NCBI RefSeq assembly: GCF_030848495.1
Contig: NZ_JAVDDT010000006.1
Span: 124,001-188,000 of the forward strand
From: Natronospira bacteriovora
Lineage (GTDB): Bacteria > Pseudomonadota > Gammaproteobacteria > Natronospirales > Natronospiraceae
Reading direction: 5' to 3'
Length of the DNA stretch: 64,000 bases
The notes under the pieces: model-generated
Databases searched by the model: none
Told to the model about the DNA's origin: nothing
Seen by the model: only the letters and a program-made list of their open reading frames with translations
Translations under genes and position numbers: made by a program
Part shown: positions 45,062 to 54,860 of the stretch, in pieces
Position numbering within the stretch: position 1 is the first letter of the stretch
Layout: each line of letters starts with the position of its first letter

Positions 45062-45439
45062 TCAGCTTGATGCCTGCCCGCGACGGTGACGAATCAATTC
45101 ACGCAATTCGGCCTGCACCGCAGCCGGATTGCCGGTATTCAGGGTCAGCATTCGCCGCAGATGAGACAGCCCCTCGCTGTCCAGTGCCGCCCAATAGCCA
45201 CCGACGGCGTCTTCATTGCACCAGGTGACCACCAGCTCACCCTGGAAACGTACCTCCGCGGAAAGCAGGACCCTCAACCTCATGCGGTCGCCGGCCTGCA
45301 GTCTGGGCGTTGGCCGCAGGCGGATGGCGGCACCCGCCAGTGACAGGTTCACCACCTGCCCCCTGGCGCCCACCGGGTCGCTTTCCAACACCGCCTCGGC
45401 GTCCGCAGGCATGCGTTGGAATTGTCGCTGCTCGCTCAC
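45062..45439 (-). CDS. PilZ-domain protein (second copy in window)
   Basis: A 125-residue PilZ protein. The RxxxR motif occurs as RQFQR at the N-terminus and NxSxxG as NLSLAGAAI near residue 37, followed by RMRLRVLLSAEVRFQGELVVTWC. A C-terminal helical segment follows. The GTG at 45439 is chosen because GGGAGG lies five bases upstream; an in-frame ATG eight codons earlier lacks a comparable site. It is not closely similar to the other PilZ protein encoded at about 41 kb. It likely reads c-di-GMP, target unknown. It is downstream of the HExxH lipoprotein gene, with about 35 bases between. Confidence 0.85.
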   Translation of the reverse strand: MSEQRQFQRMPADAEAVLESDPVGARGQVVNLSLAGAAIRLRPTPRLQAGDRMRLRVLLSAEVRFQGELVVTWCNEDAVGGYWAALDSEGLSHLRRMLTLNTGNPAAVQAELRELIRHRRGQASS

Positions 45440-45473
45440 TGGATCCTCCCTGTGCCTCGGCATGGCGTCCACC

Positions 45474-46754
45474 TCAGTGGGGATGGGCCTGTGGATGGTG
45501 ATGGAGGAGGTGATCCCGGTAATCACGCGGCAGTGCGTCCGGGGCCAAGGTGTCCGGGGCCAGGTTTTCATGCCAGGTCGCACCCGGAACCAGCGAAACG
45601 GGTGGGGGCAGGTCGTCCAGCCATTCGCTGAAATCGAATTCCGGCAGCATGACAGCCAGGATGCTTTCCGCCCGCGGCCGGATGGACGTTTCGGCAAGAC
45701 GATTGCGCTGCCCCCAGACAACGACCAGATCGTCATTGCTCATGCCGGACTCGGGTCGAGCCGTGATCGCCACGTCCATGGGCATGTCGAAGTGATACAG
45801 GCTCATGATGGCCTCGAACAGCATGGCCTGGTCTTCCCGCTGGGTGGTGTAGCTGTAGAAATGCGTGGCCCGATCATCAGCGAACAGGGGCGCCACATCC
45901 TCCGGCAACAGGGCCCGTTCTTCCGCATTGCTGTCCCAACCCAGGTAACGAACCCCGGCCAGTCGATGCATGGTCTGGGAGAGCAGCGGATACAGGCTGC
46001 TCAGGTGATCGGAAACCGTGGGCGCCGTCCAATAGGCGATGGGCAAGTCAGGGGGGATGGAAAGGCGGCCAGGCCGCAGGTAATCCACCGCATGCGCCAG
46101 CTCGTGATACATGAGCCTTGCCAGAGACAGGCGAATGTCGTCCAGCTCACGAGGATTCACCTCTTCGACACTGACAGGAATGAAATCGAAGGCATAGTCA
46201 TTGTCACGAACATAACGCCAGGGAAACACGAATTGCAGATCGGCACCGAAATCGCTGCGATAGTCGGGACTCAGATCGATCTGCTGACGCTGCTCGTGCG
46301 TCAGCCACAGATAGTTGGGATCGATGAAGATCGCACCGCGCCAGGCTGAATAATAGGCCGGCCGCACATCCGCCGAGATGGTGATGGCCGTCACGGAACG
46401 CAGCAGATGAAGCATGTCTTCCGGCATGCTCTCCAGAAAGGCTTCGAAGTGGGCACCCATCCAGTCATGACTCACCAGAACGCGCTGCATCACGGTGTCC
46501 ACATCCGGTACCTGCCCGTCCGGGTAACCCAGTGGTGGCAACCTTGAGGGAGTGCAGCTCTCAGCCGCGTCGCGGATCATCATGCACGGGCCAAGCACGT
46601 GGGCGTAAGGGCTGTCTTCCCGATAGGGGAGCGGGCGGCTGGATTCCAGCATCCGCGTGTAGCTGAGCTCGAAGGCCCGTGTACTGTGCTCGAAGCAGGC
46701 CGTCAGCAGCAGCGAGGCGCCGAGGATAAGGGCCGATGAAACGATACGTAACAC
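45474..46754 (-). CDS. HExxH zinc-protease-like lipoprotein of unknown family
   Basis: A 426-residue exported protein. The GTG start gives a signal peptide ending in a lipobox (LLLTAC, Cys about 20). Midway, LARLMYHELAHAVDYLR contains HELAH, the zinc-binding core of metallopeptidases of the gluzincin/metzincin type. A third ligand is not obvious. Other parts (SADVRPAYYSAWRGAIFIDP, WLTHEQRQQIDL, RATHFYSYTTQREDQAMLFEAIM) show no family I can name. The C-terminus is histidine-rich (HLLHHHPQAHPH), perhaps for metal capture. A promoter with a flanking 8-base inverted repeat lies upstream. Confidence 0.7.
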   Translation of the reverse strand: MLRIVSSALILGASLLLTACFEHSTRAFELSYTRMLESSRPLPYREDSPYAHVLGPCMMIRDAAESCTPSRLPPLGYPDGQVPDVDTVMQRVLVSHDWMGAHFEAFLESMPEDMLHLLRSVTAITISADVRPAYYSAWRGAIFIDPNYLWLTHEQRQQIDLSPDYRSDFGADLQFVFPWRYVRDNDYAFDFIPVSVEEVNPRELDDIRLSLARLMYHELAHAVDYLRPGRLSIPPDLPIAYWTAPTVSDHLSSLYPLLSQTMHRLAGVRYLGWDSNAEERALLPEDVAPLFADDRATHFYSYTTQREDQAMLFEAIMSLYHFDMPMDVAITARPESGMSNDDLVVVWGQRNRLAETSIRPRAESILAVMLPEFDFSEWLDDLPPPVSLVPGATWHENLAPDTLAPDALPRDYRDHLLHHHPQAHPH

Positions 46755-46762
46755 GGAGCATT

Positions 46763-46817
46763 GCACCTCGTTAAAGGAAGTCTTGCCACAAGTATAGTGC
46801 AGCGAGGTGCTCTGCAA
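46763..46817 (-). promoter_or_regulatory. Candidate promoter and inverted repeat of the HExxH lipoprotein gene
   Basis: On the minus strand TTGCAG (46812-46817) and TATACT (46791-46796) form a promoter with a 15-base spacer, about 37 bases before the start codon. GCACCTCG (46763-46770) and CGAGGTGC (46803-46810) are a perfect inverted repeat bracketing the -10 box, a possible operator. Confidence 0.45.
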
Positions 46818-46842
46818 CGGTTGTCGGAAACGATGAAGGCGG

Positions 46843-47757
46843 TCAGGGAAAAGGAACTTCCGGGCGTGAGCGAGCCGTGAGAATGCCCAGACAGCGCTGC
46901 AGGGCATCCTGGCAGGGTTCGGCGACCTTGAAATGCAACAGATCATCGGCGCGGGTGCGGCCCTGGTTGATGGCAATCACCGGGCGCCCCGCCTGATGGG
47001 CCTGTCGCACGATGCGATACCCGGACCAGACCACCAGCGACGACCCCACCACCAGTACGGCATCGCACTGATTCACCGCAGCGCGAACGGCTTCCACCCG
47101 CGGCGGCGGCACGTTTTCACCGAACATCACCACATCCGGCTTTAGGCGCCCGCCACACTCGGGACAGGGGGCGGGATGGAATGTGGCGTAGTCCCCGTCC
47201 GCCAGTTCGGCATCACCATCCGGATTGACTCGCCGAACCCGTGCCCGCCAGTCCGGGTTGAGTGCTTCCAGTGCCTGCTGATGCGCCTCACGGTGCCGAT
47301 AATGACCACAATCCTGGCAATGAACCCGGGACAGACGACCGTGCAGTGCGATGACATCGGCCGTTCCCGCACGTTCATGCAGTCCGTCCACATTCTGTGT
47401 CACCACCCCGGTGAGGTAAGCGAGGGCCTGCAGGCGCGCAAGGGCGAAATGAGCGGGATTGGGCTCGGCGGCGCGCATGCGCGGCCAACCAAGATAGCTG
47501 CGGGCCCAGTAACGGCGCCGGGCTTGTTCGCTGCCCATGAAATGCTGATATTGCATGGGCTGACTGTGTTGCCAGCGTCCCTCCCCATCCCGATAGGCGG
47601 GGATCCCCGAGGCCGCACTGATGCCGGCACCGCTCAGAACCAGTGTACGGCGGTGTTTCATCAGGAAATCCGCCAGATCCTCGGCCTCGCCCTCGGCAAC
47701 GCTGGCATCGGGCCAGCGTCTGAACTCGGGCAGACGCGTGGTGAATGGCTGTGCCAT
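46843..47757 (-). CDS. Sir2-family NAD-dependent protein deacylase (sirtuin)
   Basis: A 304-residue cytoplasmic deacylase that removes acyl groups from protein lysines using NAD. Motifs are LVLSGAGISAASGIPAYRD, TQNVDGLHERAG, the catalytic His in IALHGRLSRVHC, zinc Cys pairs CQDC and CPECGG, KPDVVMFGENVP and VVGSSLVVWSG. The spacing between the zinc pairs is longer than in CobB, which fits the class II (SIRT4-like) group of proteobacteria. AGGGGC precedes the ATG. Its promoter faces the EamA transporter gene on the other strand. Confidence 0.92.
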   Translation of the reverse strand: MAQPFTTRLPEFRRWPDASVAEGEAEDLADFLMKHRRTLVLSGAGISAASGIPAYRDGEGRWQHSQPMQYQHFMGSEQARRRYWARSYLGWPRMRAAEPNPAHFALARLQALAYLTGVVTQNVDGLHERAGTADVIALHGRLSRVHCQDCGHYRHREAHQQALEALNPDWRARVRRVNPDGDAELADGDYATFHPAPCPECGGRLKPDVVMFGENVPPPRVEAVRAAVNQCDAVLVVGSSLVVWSGYRIVRQAHQAGRPVIAINQGRTRADDLLHFKVAEPCQDALQRCLGILTARSRPEVPFP

Positions 47758-47907
47758 GGTTAACGCCCCTCGTGGGTGATTCGCCGCGTTGGCTCCTGAT
47801 CGGGGAACGGGATCCGGCCAATGTCCGCCTCCGCCTTGTATAGTGGCGAAAACCGTTCAGGAGGTTCCCGGCTGTGGGCCTCGGAATGCCAGGGACTTTG
47901 CGAAACG

Positions 47908-48813
47908 ATGATTGACCACAAGCACTCGGGCGCCCTGATGGTTCTGCTGGCGGCTGCCCTGTGGGGAACCGCCGGGGTGGCGGCACGCTGGATTTACGAG
48001 GCCGAATCCCTGTCCGCCCTGGAAATCGGATTCTGGCGCATGGCGCTGGCCGCGCCACTGCTGCTCATCCTTGCCACCCTCAATGGCCCTGTTCGCGGCC
48101 TTGGCCAGGGTCGCCCGCTCATTCTGCTGGTCAGCATGGGCCTGTGCCTGGCCGGCTTCCAGGCCGGCTATTTTTCCGCCATTGCCGCCATGGGTGTCGC
48201 CGTGGCCACCCTGGTGGCCATCTGCACCATCCCGATCCTGACCGCTCTACTGGCCTGGCCGATCTACGGTGAAGCGATCGGGCTGCGCGTGGCGTCGGCC
48301 TTGCTGGCGGCGGTGGTCGGCATGGTGCTGATCGTGAGCGGCAGCGACACGCCCACCCTGCCGGGGGCTGAGGGTCTGGCGGTGGGACTGCCGATGGCGC
48401 TCGCCGCCAGTCTGTGCTTTGCCTGTCTCACACTGGCCGGCCGGGCGCTACCAGGTAGGCTGGACCCCCTCTGGACCACTGCGGTGACGCTGACCCTGGC
48501 GGCCGTGGTTCTGGCGCTGCTGATCGGACCTGCCGCCATACGCTGGCCGGACAATATCGGATCCACCTGGGCGGCCATGGCATGGATTGCACTCATGCCC
48601 ACGGCTCTGGCCTATGTGCTGTTCTATCGCGGCCTGCCACGCGTCGCATCCGGGACAGCAGGACTGTTGATTCTGGCCGAACCGCTGACCGCCAACATCC
48701 TCGCCTGGCTGTTTCACGGTGAACGGCTGGGTACGCTGGGCTGGATGGGTGCGAGCCTGTTACTGGCCGCGATGGCACTGGCGGCGTGGCGCCGACCGGC
48801 CGTGCCGGGCTGA
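47908..48813 (+). CDS. EamA-family (DMT superfamily) transporter
   Basis: A 301-residue inner-membrane protein with 10 hydrophobic segments arranged as two EamA repeats (about 8-145 and 160-297). Typical residues are ALWGTAGVAARWI in the first helix and PLTANILAWLFHGERLGTLGWMG near the end. DMT carriers export or exchange metabolites such as amino acids; the substrate cannot be read from sequence. The ATG has no strong ribosome site, and the frame is open 29 codons upstream, so the start is tentative. Confidence 0.85.
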   Translation: MIDHKHSGALMVLLAAALWGTAGVAARWIYEAESLSALEIGFWRMALAAPLLLILATLNGPVRGLGQGRPLILLVSMGLCLAGFQAGYFSAIAAMGVAVATLVAICTIPILTALLAWPIYGEAIGLRVASALLAAVVGMVLIVSGSDTPTLPGAEGLAVGLPMALAASLCFACLTLAGRALPGRLDPLWTTAVTLTLAAVVLALLIGPAAIRWPDNIGSTWAAMAWIALMPTALAYVLFYRGLPRVASGTAGLLILAEPLTANILAWLFHGERLGTLGWMGASLLLAAMALAAWRRPAVPG

Positions 48814-48853
48814 ATGAAACGGGCACCGGGTGGAATCACCGTGCTGCGTGTGA

Positions 48854-49114
48854 TCAATCACCGAGGATTTCGGTTTCGGCCACGGATTCGCTCACGTGAT
48901 GCGCCTGGCGAACGGGCCAGACGACCAGCAGCAGGGACAGCCCGACACCACCAAGCACCAGCGAAACCTTCCCGGCCTGACTGAGGTGCGGCAGGAACAG
49001 CAGTGCCAGCACCGAGAGGCATACACCGGTAAGCATTAGGAAAAGGCCACGACTGAACATTCTGCAGGCATCACGATCCATGTGATGGCAATCATCGTTA
49101 TGCCTTTCTGACAT
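48854..49114 (-). CDS. Small membrane protein of unknown function
   Basis: An 86-residue protein I do not recognise. The N-terminus contains a His/Cys/Asp-rich stretch (HNDDCHHMDRDAC) that could bind metal. Two hydrophobic helices follow (LFLMLTGVCLSVLALLFLP and VSLVLGGVGLSLLLVVWPV), then an acidic tail. GGGAG five bases before the ATG supports translation. It lies between two transporter genes on the other strand. Confidence 0.65.
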   Translation of the reverse strand: MSERHNDDCHHMDRDACRMFSRGLFLMLTGVCLSVLALLFLPHLSQAGKVSLVLGGVGLSLLLVVWPVRQAHHVSESVAETEILGD

Positions 49115-49309
49115 GGTGACTCCCGTCAGCCGAATGCATCCGCCCCCCGACGAAACTGGTGGCCTATGATGCGCCAGCGGCGGGCATCAAGCAACTCCCT
49201 GATTTGCCTGACTGTTTTGGTTTTACATAAAAACATTCGCGCAAACCGCTCTTGCGTGAATCCACCCGCACGAGCGACCATCGCTTTCTTTCTGGATTGG
49301 AGACATGCT

Positions 49310-50038
49310 GTGGCCTTCCCCCTCTCCGGCAGCGAGTGGCTGTTGGCTTCCTTCATTGTGTTCGTCGGCGCCCTCATTCAAGGCAGTATCGGATTCGGGG
49401 TCGCCCTGCTGGGGGCGCCGCTACTGTTTCTGATTCACCCGCAACTGGTTCCGGCACCGGTAATCATCATCGGCATGAGCCTGCCCGCCCTGATCCTGGC
49501 CAGGGACTGGCGCGCCGTGGCGCCGCGCGACGTGGGCTGGGTACTGCCCGGAATGGCCGCGGGCAGCGGCCTCGCCGGTCTCCTGCTCGGGGTGATTTCG
49601 GAAGAGGCGCTCGGCCTGCTTTTCGGCAGCCTGGTGCTGATGGGCGTTGCCCTGAGCATCGGCATCCGACTGCCTCTACCGGGGCCCAGGCTGTTGCTGT
49701 CGGCCGGAACCGCTGCCGGCTTCATGGCCACCAGCACCTCGATCGGCGGACCACCCCTCGCACTGGCCTTCCAGACGGTGCACGGCCAGCGCCTGCGCGG
49801 GACGCTTTCCGCCTGCTTTCTGCCCGGTGGTGTCTTTTCCCTGCTGGCCCTGGCCTGGGCCGGCCGGTTCGGTTGGGTGGAAGTGTGGCTTGGCCTGAGT
49901 CTGTTCCCGGCGATCACTGCCGGTTTTCTGCTGTCGGGCCGCGTCAATCGGTTTCTGGATCAGGGCTGGCTGCGACCGGCACTGCTCACGGTTTCCGCGC
50001 TTGCTGCGGTGATGGCGATTGTTCGTGCTCTGCTTTGA
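49310..50038 (+). CDS. TauE/SafE family sulfite/anion exporter-like permease
   Basis: A 242-residue membrane protein with about 8 hydrophobic segments. The motif GALIQGSIGFGVALLGAPLL in the first helices and the repeat-related FMATSTSIGGPPLALAFQ in the second half are characteristic of the TauE/SafE/DUF81 family, which moves sulfite, sulfoacetate or other small anions. The GTG at 49310 has GGAG seven bases upstream; the preceding open 48 codons look non-coding. The 3' end overlaps the convergent amidotransferase gene by 53 bases. Confidence 0.85.
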   Translation: MAFPLSGSEWLLASFIVFVGALIQGSIGFGVALLGAPLLFLIHPQLVPAPVIIIGMSLPALILARDWRAVAPRDVGWVLPGMAAGSGLAGLLLGVISEEALGLLFGSLVLMGVALSIGIRLPLPGPRLLLSAGTAAGFMATSTSIGGPPLALAFQTVHGQRLRGTLSACFLPGGVFSLLALAWAGRFGWVEVWLGLSLFPAITAGFLLSGRVNRFLDQGWLRPALLTVSALAAVMAIVRALL

Positions 50039-50846
50039 GTGGCGGCGTGGTGGATTGGGGTGACGCCCCACGGTGGACGACTGGGTCCGTCCTGTCTCCG
50101 GAAACGGGCCACTCCGCCACGCTGGCGAGCCACTCCCGGAGCATGAATTCCGCACGCTGGTTCATCCAGTTCGCGCAGCGTCGGGTTTCCAGGCGCATGG
50201 ACTCAAGGGACTGGGTGGGATGCGCATCCAGCTCATGGATGTGGCTTGCCAGCCACAGGGGCATCTGTCGCGGCCCTACCTCCGGGTGGAACTGCAGGCC
50301 CAGGGCATTACCCAGGGACAAGGCCTGAACCGGACAGGCTTCAGTATACGCCAGCCGCTCAGGGGTCGCTGGCGCGGACACCCCGTCCACACCGGAAGGC
50401 AATTCGATGGCATCCCGATGCCAGTGCAGCACGGGGACGGACTCCAGATAACGCAGACAGGACGCCTGGCCTTGCGGAGTCAATTGAATCGGTGACCAGC
50501 CCAGTTCCCGGGCCCCGTCCCGGTGAACCTGTCCACCCAGGGCCAGGGCAATCAACTGGGCCCCGAGGCAGATACCCAGGGTGGGCCGATTCGCCTCGAG
50601 ACGGGCTTCAATCAGACGGCGCTGTTCACGAAGCCAGGGGAAACGCTGATCATCCAGCGCGCACATCGGCCCGCCCATGATCACCACGAGATCGGCCGCC
50701 AGTGCCGGCACGCCGGCCAGATCGTCTACCGGTGCGTCCATGCGGTCAATTCGGTAGCCCAGGTTGCGAAACAGGGGTTCCAGGGCACCCAGACCCTTGC
50801 CGGGAACCTGGCGAATGAGCAGCAACTGCGATTCAGCCCCGCTCAT
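49986..50846 (-). CDS. Class I glutamine amidotransferase domain protein
   Basis: A 286-residue GATase1-like protein. The nucleophile elbow LGICLGAQLIALALGG contains the Cys, and LQFHPEV carries the catalytic His with its following Glu. The early segment VVIMGGPMCALDD fits the oxyanion-hole region of the GuaA-type group. No synthetase domain is attached. Related stand-alone proteins hydrolyse gamma-glutamyl compounds or are uncharacterised. The last 35 residues are low-complexity and overlap the 3' end of the TauE-like gene. AGGAG lies nine bases before the ATG. Confidence 0.85.
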   Translation of the reverse strand: MSGAESQLLLIRQVPGKGLGALEPLFRNLGYRIDRMDAPVDDLAGVPALAADLVVIMGGPMCALDDQRFPWLREQRRLIEARLEANRPTLGICLGAQLIALALGGQVHRDGARELGWSPIQLTPQGQASCLRYLESVPVLHWHRDAIELPSGVDGVSAPATPERLAYTEACPVQALSLGNALGLQFHPEVGPRQMPLWLASHIHELDAHPTQSLESMRLETRRCANWMNQRAEFMLREWLASVAEWPVSGDRTDPVVHRGASPQSTTPPLKAEHEQSPSPQQARKP

Positions 50847-50918
50847 GAGCACCTTCTCCTTCCTGTCCATGAAAGTCGACCATCGTGCGCTCCCGGATTC
50901 CTGCGGCTGCAGCCTTCC

Positions 50919-51695
50919 TCATGCACGCAATCCCACGCCCCGCTTCAGCAGGAACAGTGCCGTGATGTATAGCACCACCAACAGCACGGCGATCAGCACA
51001 AAGGCCACATCCAGTCTCACGTCGGAAATGCCGTGAATACTGTATCGGAACAGGTTCACCATATACAGGATCGGATTGAACAGAGACAGCTCCCGCCAGA
51101 TACCGGGAAGCAGATCCACCGTATAAAAGACGCCACCAAGATAGGTGAGTGGGGTGAGAATGAAGGTCGGGATGATGGAAATATCGTCGAATTTCTTTGC
51201 GAAAACGGCATTGATCAGCCCGGCAAGGGAAAACGCCGCGGAGGTCATGAGCACCACGGCCAGCAAGATGAAGGGGTGCTGAATACTGAGCGGCGTGAAC
51301 AGCGAGGCGATGACCGCCACCAGAACCCCCACCAGCAGCCCCCGTCCCATGCCGCCGATGACATAGCCCGCGAGGATGAGTGAATTGGGCAGGGGCGAGA
51401 CCAGCATTTCTTCGATGTGGCGGGCAAATTTCGCTCCGAAGAATGACGACACCACATTGCCATAGCTGTTCTGGATGATCGCCATGATGATCAGCCCCGG
51501 GGCAATGTAGGCCATGAAATCGATTCCGCCCATCTCGCCCACGCGCCGCCCGATCAACTGGCCGAAGATCACGAAATAGAGACTCATGGTGATGGCCGGC
51601 GGCACCAGTGTCTGCACCCAGATACGGATGACCCTGCTCAGTTCCTTGTGCACGATGGTGTAAAGGCCGACCAGGTTGGCGCGTGTACGGCTCAT
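50919..51695 (-). CDS. yadH: ABC-2 type transporter permease YadH
   Basis: A 258-residue inner-membrane protein with six hydrophobic segments and the ABC-2 fold. VHKELSRVIRIWVQTLVPPAIT at the start, the FGAKFARHIEEMLVSPLPNS loop and TPLTYLGGVFYTVDLLP match YadH closely. It forms an exporter with the ATPase encoded just upstream, overlapping it by four bases. The substrate of the YadGH system is not established. Confidence 0.92.
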   Translation of the reverse strand: MSRTRANLVGLYTIVHKELSRVIRIWVQTLVPPAITMSLYFVIFGQLIGRRVGEMGGIDFMAYIAPGLIIMAIIQNSYGNVVSSFFGAKFARHIEEMLVSPLPNSLILAGYVIGGMGRGLLVGVLVAVIASLFTPLSIQHPFILLAVVLMTSAAFSLAGLINAVFAKKFDDISIIPTFILTPLTYLGGVFYTVDLLPGIWRELSLFNPILYMVNLFRYSIHGISDVRLDVAFVLIAVLLVVLYITALFLLKRGVGLRA

Positions 51696-52630
51696 TCGGC
51701 TACCTCCCGACGTCCATCACGATCCTCATTGACCATGCGCACGAACAGCTCCTCCAGTCGATTGACCTTGTTGCGCATGCTGGTGACCTGAATACCGGCC
51801 GCGCTCAACTGTTCAAACAGACCGTTGACGGCCTTGTCGCGGTGGATTTCCACTTCGAGACACTCAGGATCAACAGCCCGTAGATCGTACCCTTCCACCT
51901 CGGGCACTTCGGGCAAGGGACGATCCAGGTTGAGCAGAAAGGTTTCCGTGCTCAACTTGTGCAGCAGACGCCGGGTGCTGGCTTTCTCAATGATCTTGCC
52001 GTGATCGATGATGGCAATATTGCGGCAGAGGTTCTCGGCCTCTTCCAGGTAATGGGTGGTGAGAATGATGGTGGTACCACGGGCATTGATGTCTTCCAGG
52101 AATCGCCACATGGATCGGCGGATCTCGATATCCACACCGGCGGTGGGTTCATCCAGAATCAACAACCTGGGCTCATGCACCAGGGCCCTTGCAATCATCA
52201 GACGCCTTTTCATGCCACCGGACAGATTTCGCGAAGGCTGATCACGCTTCTCCCACAGATCAAGCTGACGCAAATAGGTCTCCGCTCGAGGCACGGCCTG
52301 GCGTCGCGGAATGCCATAGTAGCCCGCCTGGTTGACAACGATGTCGAACACCTTCTCGAACTGATTGAAGTTGGTTTCCTGGGGCACGACGCCGATGCAT
52401 GCCTTGGCGGCCTCCAGCTCACGATCCATGTCATGACCGAAAACCGAAATGCTTCCCGCTGTTTTGTTCACGAGAGAAGTCAGTATTCCGATGGCCGTCG
52501 TTTTCCCGGCACCATTCGGGCCGAGCAGCGCAAAGAAATCCCCTTCCGCAACGTCCAGATCAATACCTTGCAGCGCAACGGTGCCATTGGAGTATTGCTT
52601 GGATAGATTTCGGATGGATAAGGCGTGCAT
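51692..52630 (-). CDS. yadG: ABC transporter ATP-binding protein YadG
   Basis: A 312-residue ATPase. Walker A is GPNGAGKTT, the signature LSGGMKRR, Walker B LLILDEPTAGVD and the switch His lies in ILTTHYLEEAE. A C-terminal extension of about 90 residues is usual for drug- or polysaccharide-type ABC-2 exporters. It is first in a two-gene operon with yadH. The ribosome site before the ATG is weak. Confidence 0.93.
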   Translation of the reverse strand: MHALSIRNLSKQYSNGTVALQGIDLDVAEGDFFALLGPNGAGKTTAIGILTSLVNKTAGSISVFGHDMDRELEAAKACIGVVPQETNFNQFEKVFDIVVNQAGYYGIPRRQAVPRAETYLRQLDLWEKRDQPSRNLSGGMKRRLMIARALVHEPRLLILDEPTAGVDIEIRRSMWRFLEDINARGTTIILTTHYLEEAENLCRNIAIIDHGKIIEKASTRRLLHKLSTETFLLNLDRPLPEVPEVEGYDLRAVDPECLEVEIHRDKAVNGLFEQLSAAGIQVTSMRNKVNRLEELFVRMVNEDRDGRREVAE

Positions 52631-52727
52631 TCTGACTCACTATTGATTGATCAGAGGTTTCCGGACAACGCACACTTTAGCATGCCCTGAACAGCTTCCG
52701 GATTCGCGCTGCGGCAAGATGGCAAAC

Positions 52728-52755
52728 AAAAAAGCCGCACCCCGAAGGGTGCGGC
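52728..52755 (-). terminator. Terminator of the first S8 protease gene
   Basis: On the minus strand GCCGCACCC/GGGTGCGGC forms a perfect 9-base stem with a four-base loop, followed by TTTTTTG. The same stem and loop recur after the second protease gene. Confidence 0.92.
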
Positions 52756-52786
52756 CTGGAACAGACAGTGAACCAACTGCCTGGTA

Positions 52787-54763
52787 TTACGGTGTATCCA
52801 TGCAGAAGGTGTAGTCACCGGAGCCAGTCCAGATCTCCAGGCGCCACACATAGTAGCCACTGTTGCCACTGTAGCTGATTTCGGCGGCTTCGGTCCCGCT
52901 GTTGGGCAGGGACGAGGCCACGTCACTCCAGCTACGGCCATTCCAGCGCATGAGATAGAGGTCGAAGATGGCATCATTCGGCGAAATCAGAATGCCGTTG
53001 TGGACACCGGCCGTGGCGTAATAGTACGTACCATTGGGCTCATAGGTACTGGTGCCACGACCGCCGCTCAGGGCACCGTTGAACTCTTCGTAACCGGCCG
53101 GGCAAGCGGCCGGCTCACTGCCACCGTCGTCGCCGGAGCCATCGTGGTTGCCCACCAGACTGACACCGGAGAAGGACTCATAGGCACGAACCATCACGTA
53201 CCAGGTGCCGGCCTGCGGGTTGCTGAATTCGCAGGTTTCCTCATTGCCCCAACGGTAGGGGCGACAATCCCAGTCACTGGTGGTCGGCGGTGCACCAAAG
53301 CGCACATAAAGGTCTGCATCACCGGTGCCACCGCTGATCTGGAAGCTCAGGTTGCTGGCATTGGACGGAACCGACATGGTGAAGTGCAATTCCTGGCCAG
53401 TGCTGGCCGAGAGGTTGTTGACGGCCACGCCGTTCTGGAGCTCACCACCGGTGTCGCCACCATCATCGCCGCCGTCATCACCACCACCGTCGTCGCCACC
53501 GCCATCACCACTGGTGATGAGACTGTACAGCAACAGGTTGGGCGAGCCAGATCCGATACTGCTCAGACGGCCCTGTGTGGCGCCGTTCAGGATGGCATTC
53601 TCCACCTGACTGCGGCTGGCACCCGGGTTCTCTGCCAGATAAAGCGCCGCGACACCCGCCACATGCGGGGCAGCCATGGAAGTACCACTGATGGTGTTGG
53701 TGGCACTGTTGCTGGTATGCCAGGCGGCCGTGATGCTGGAGCCGGGTGCGAAGATATCCACGCAGCTGCCGAAGTTGGAGAAGTTCGAGCGACTATCGTT
53801 GCTGGTCGTGGAACCCACGGTGAATGCCTGAGACGCCCGTGCTGGCGAGACATTGCAGGCATTCTGGTTCTCGTTACCCGCTGCAACCACCATGGTGACG
53901 CCGGCATTGGCCGCGCCATTGACGGCATCATCCAGGGAGCTGGAGGCCCCACCACCCAGGCTCATGTTGGCAACAGCCGGTGCCTGGGCATTGGCAGCCA
54001 CCCAGTCGACACCGTCGATTACGCCTGACAGGGTACCGCTACCGTTGCAATCGAGAACACGGACGGCCCAGAGGGTAGCGTTCTTGGCGACGCCATACAC
54101 CTGGCCACCCACGGTACCCGCAACATGCGTACCATGACCGTTACAATCCCCTGTACCACGGCCGTCATTGATGGCGGTAAACCCTGACTGGACACGCCCA
54201 CCGAATTCGTTGTGGCTGGCCCGAATCCCGGTATCCAGGATGTAGGCGTTCACGCCACTGCCGGTGTTGTCATAAGTGTAGGTATCGTTCAGCGGAAGAT
54301 CACGCTGATCGATTCGATCGAGACCCCAGGTGGCCGGTGACTGGCTGTTCATCAGCTGGACGTGCCGGTCTGCCTCGATGTACGCGATCCGCGGGTCGTT
54401 GGCCAGCATGGCCAGAGCGCGCTCTTCGGCACCCTGCCCCTGGCCCATCAAGCTGTCATCCGCACTCAGGGTAAACCCGCGCACCGCGGTGCCATAGGTC
54501 GTACCCACACGGAAACCGCTTTGGCGGGCCACCTCGCGCGCAGTGGCCGCAATGGCGTGACCGCCAACCACATTGTCATTGAGAACCACAATGTAGCGGC
54601 CGGGAATGCGATCGGGATTATCCATTCCCTTGATGACAACAGAGCTGTCGATGCCGATGGCATTGGCCTGAAGACCGGACGCACCAGCCTGGGCCGCGCC
54701 AACCATGGCTGCCGACAAGAACAGGGCAGAGAGGCTGCCCCTGATCAAATGACGATGATTCAT
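52787..54763 (-). CDS. Secreted S8 (proteinase K-like) serine protease with PPC domain, copy 1
   Basis: A 658-residue extracellular subtilase. The domains are a signal peptide (about 1-26), an I9 inhibitor propeptide (about 50-125, with RYIVVLND) and the peptidase. Catalytic Asp lies in YILDTGI (about 174), His in GHGTHVAGT (about 209) and Ser in [12 protein letters not shown] (about 360). An Asp/Gly linker (about 418-440) leads to a PPC domain (about 445-545). A final domain of about 100 residues begins at [17 protein letters not shown] and ends CMDTP. GAGGGGG precedes the ATG, and a CRP-like site lies 82 bases upstream. It degrades extracellular protein. Confidence 0.94.
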   Translation of the reverse strand: MNHRHLIRGSLSALFLSAAMVGAAQAGASGLQANAIGIDSSVVIKGMDNPDRIPGRYIVVLNDNVVGGHAIAATAREVARQSGFRVGTTYGTAVRGFTLSADDSLMGQGQGAEERALAMLANDPRIAYIEADRHVQLMNSQSPATWGLDRIDQRDLPLNDTYTYDNTGSGVNAYILDTGIRASHNEFGGRVQSGFTAINDGRGTGDCNGHGTHVAGTVGGQVYGVAKNATLWAVRVLDCNGSGTLSGVIDGVDWVAANAQAPAVANMSLGGGASSSLDDAVNGAANAGVTMVVAAGNENQNACNVSPARASQAFTVGSTTSNDSRSNFSNFGSCVDIFAPGSSITAAWHTSNSATNTISGTSMAAPHVAGVAALYLAENPGASRSQVENAILNGATQGRLSSIGSGSPNLLLYSLITSGDGGGDDGGGDDGGDDGGDTGGELQNGVAVNNLSASTGQELHFTMSVPSNASNLSFQISGGTGDADLYVRFGAPPTTSDWDCRPYRWGNEETCEFSNPQAGTWYVMVRAYESFSGVSLVGNHDGSGDDGGSEPAACPAGYEEFNGALSGGRGTSTYEPNGTYYYATAGVHNGILISPNDAIFDLYLMRWNGRSWSDVASSLPNSGTEAAEISYSGNSGYYVWRLEIWTGSGDYTFCMDTP

Positions 54764-54844
54764 AAATCCCCCTCAGGATTCTCTATACCCCGAAACCCCC
54801 GTGGTCCGGGAATCATAAATAAAGTCGATTTCATGACCATTCGG

Positions 54845-54860
54845 CGTGAACTGCGTCACA
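54845..54860 (-). promoter_or_regulatory. CRP/Vfr-like site upstream of S8 protease copy 1
   Basis: CGTGAACTGCGTCACA differs from the CRP consensus TGTGAN6TCACA at one position. A TATGAT -10-like hexamer (minus strand, 54812-54817) lies closer to the gene, putting the site about 45 bases upstream of the likely start of transcription. Apart from this and a terminator, the 324-base gap between the two protease genes shows nothing else. Confidence 0.55.
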
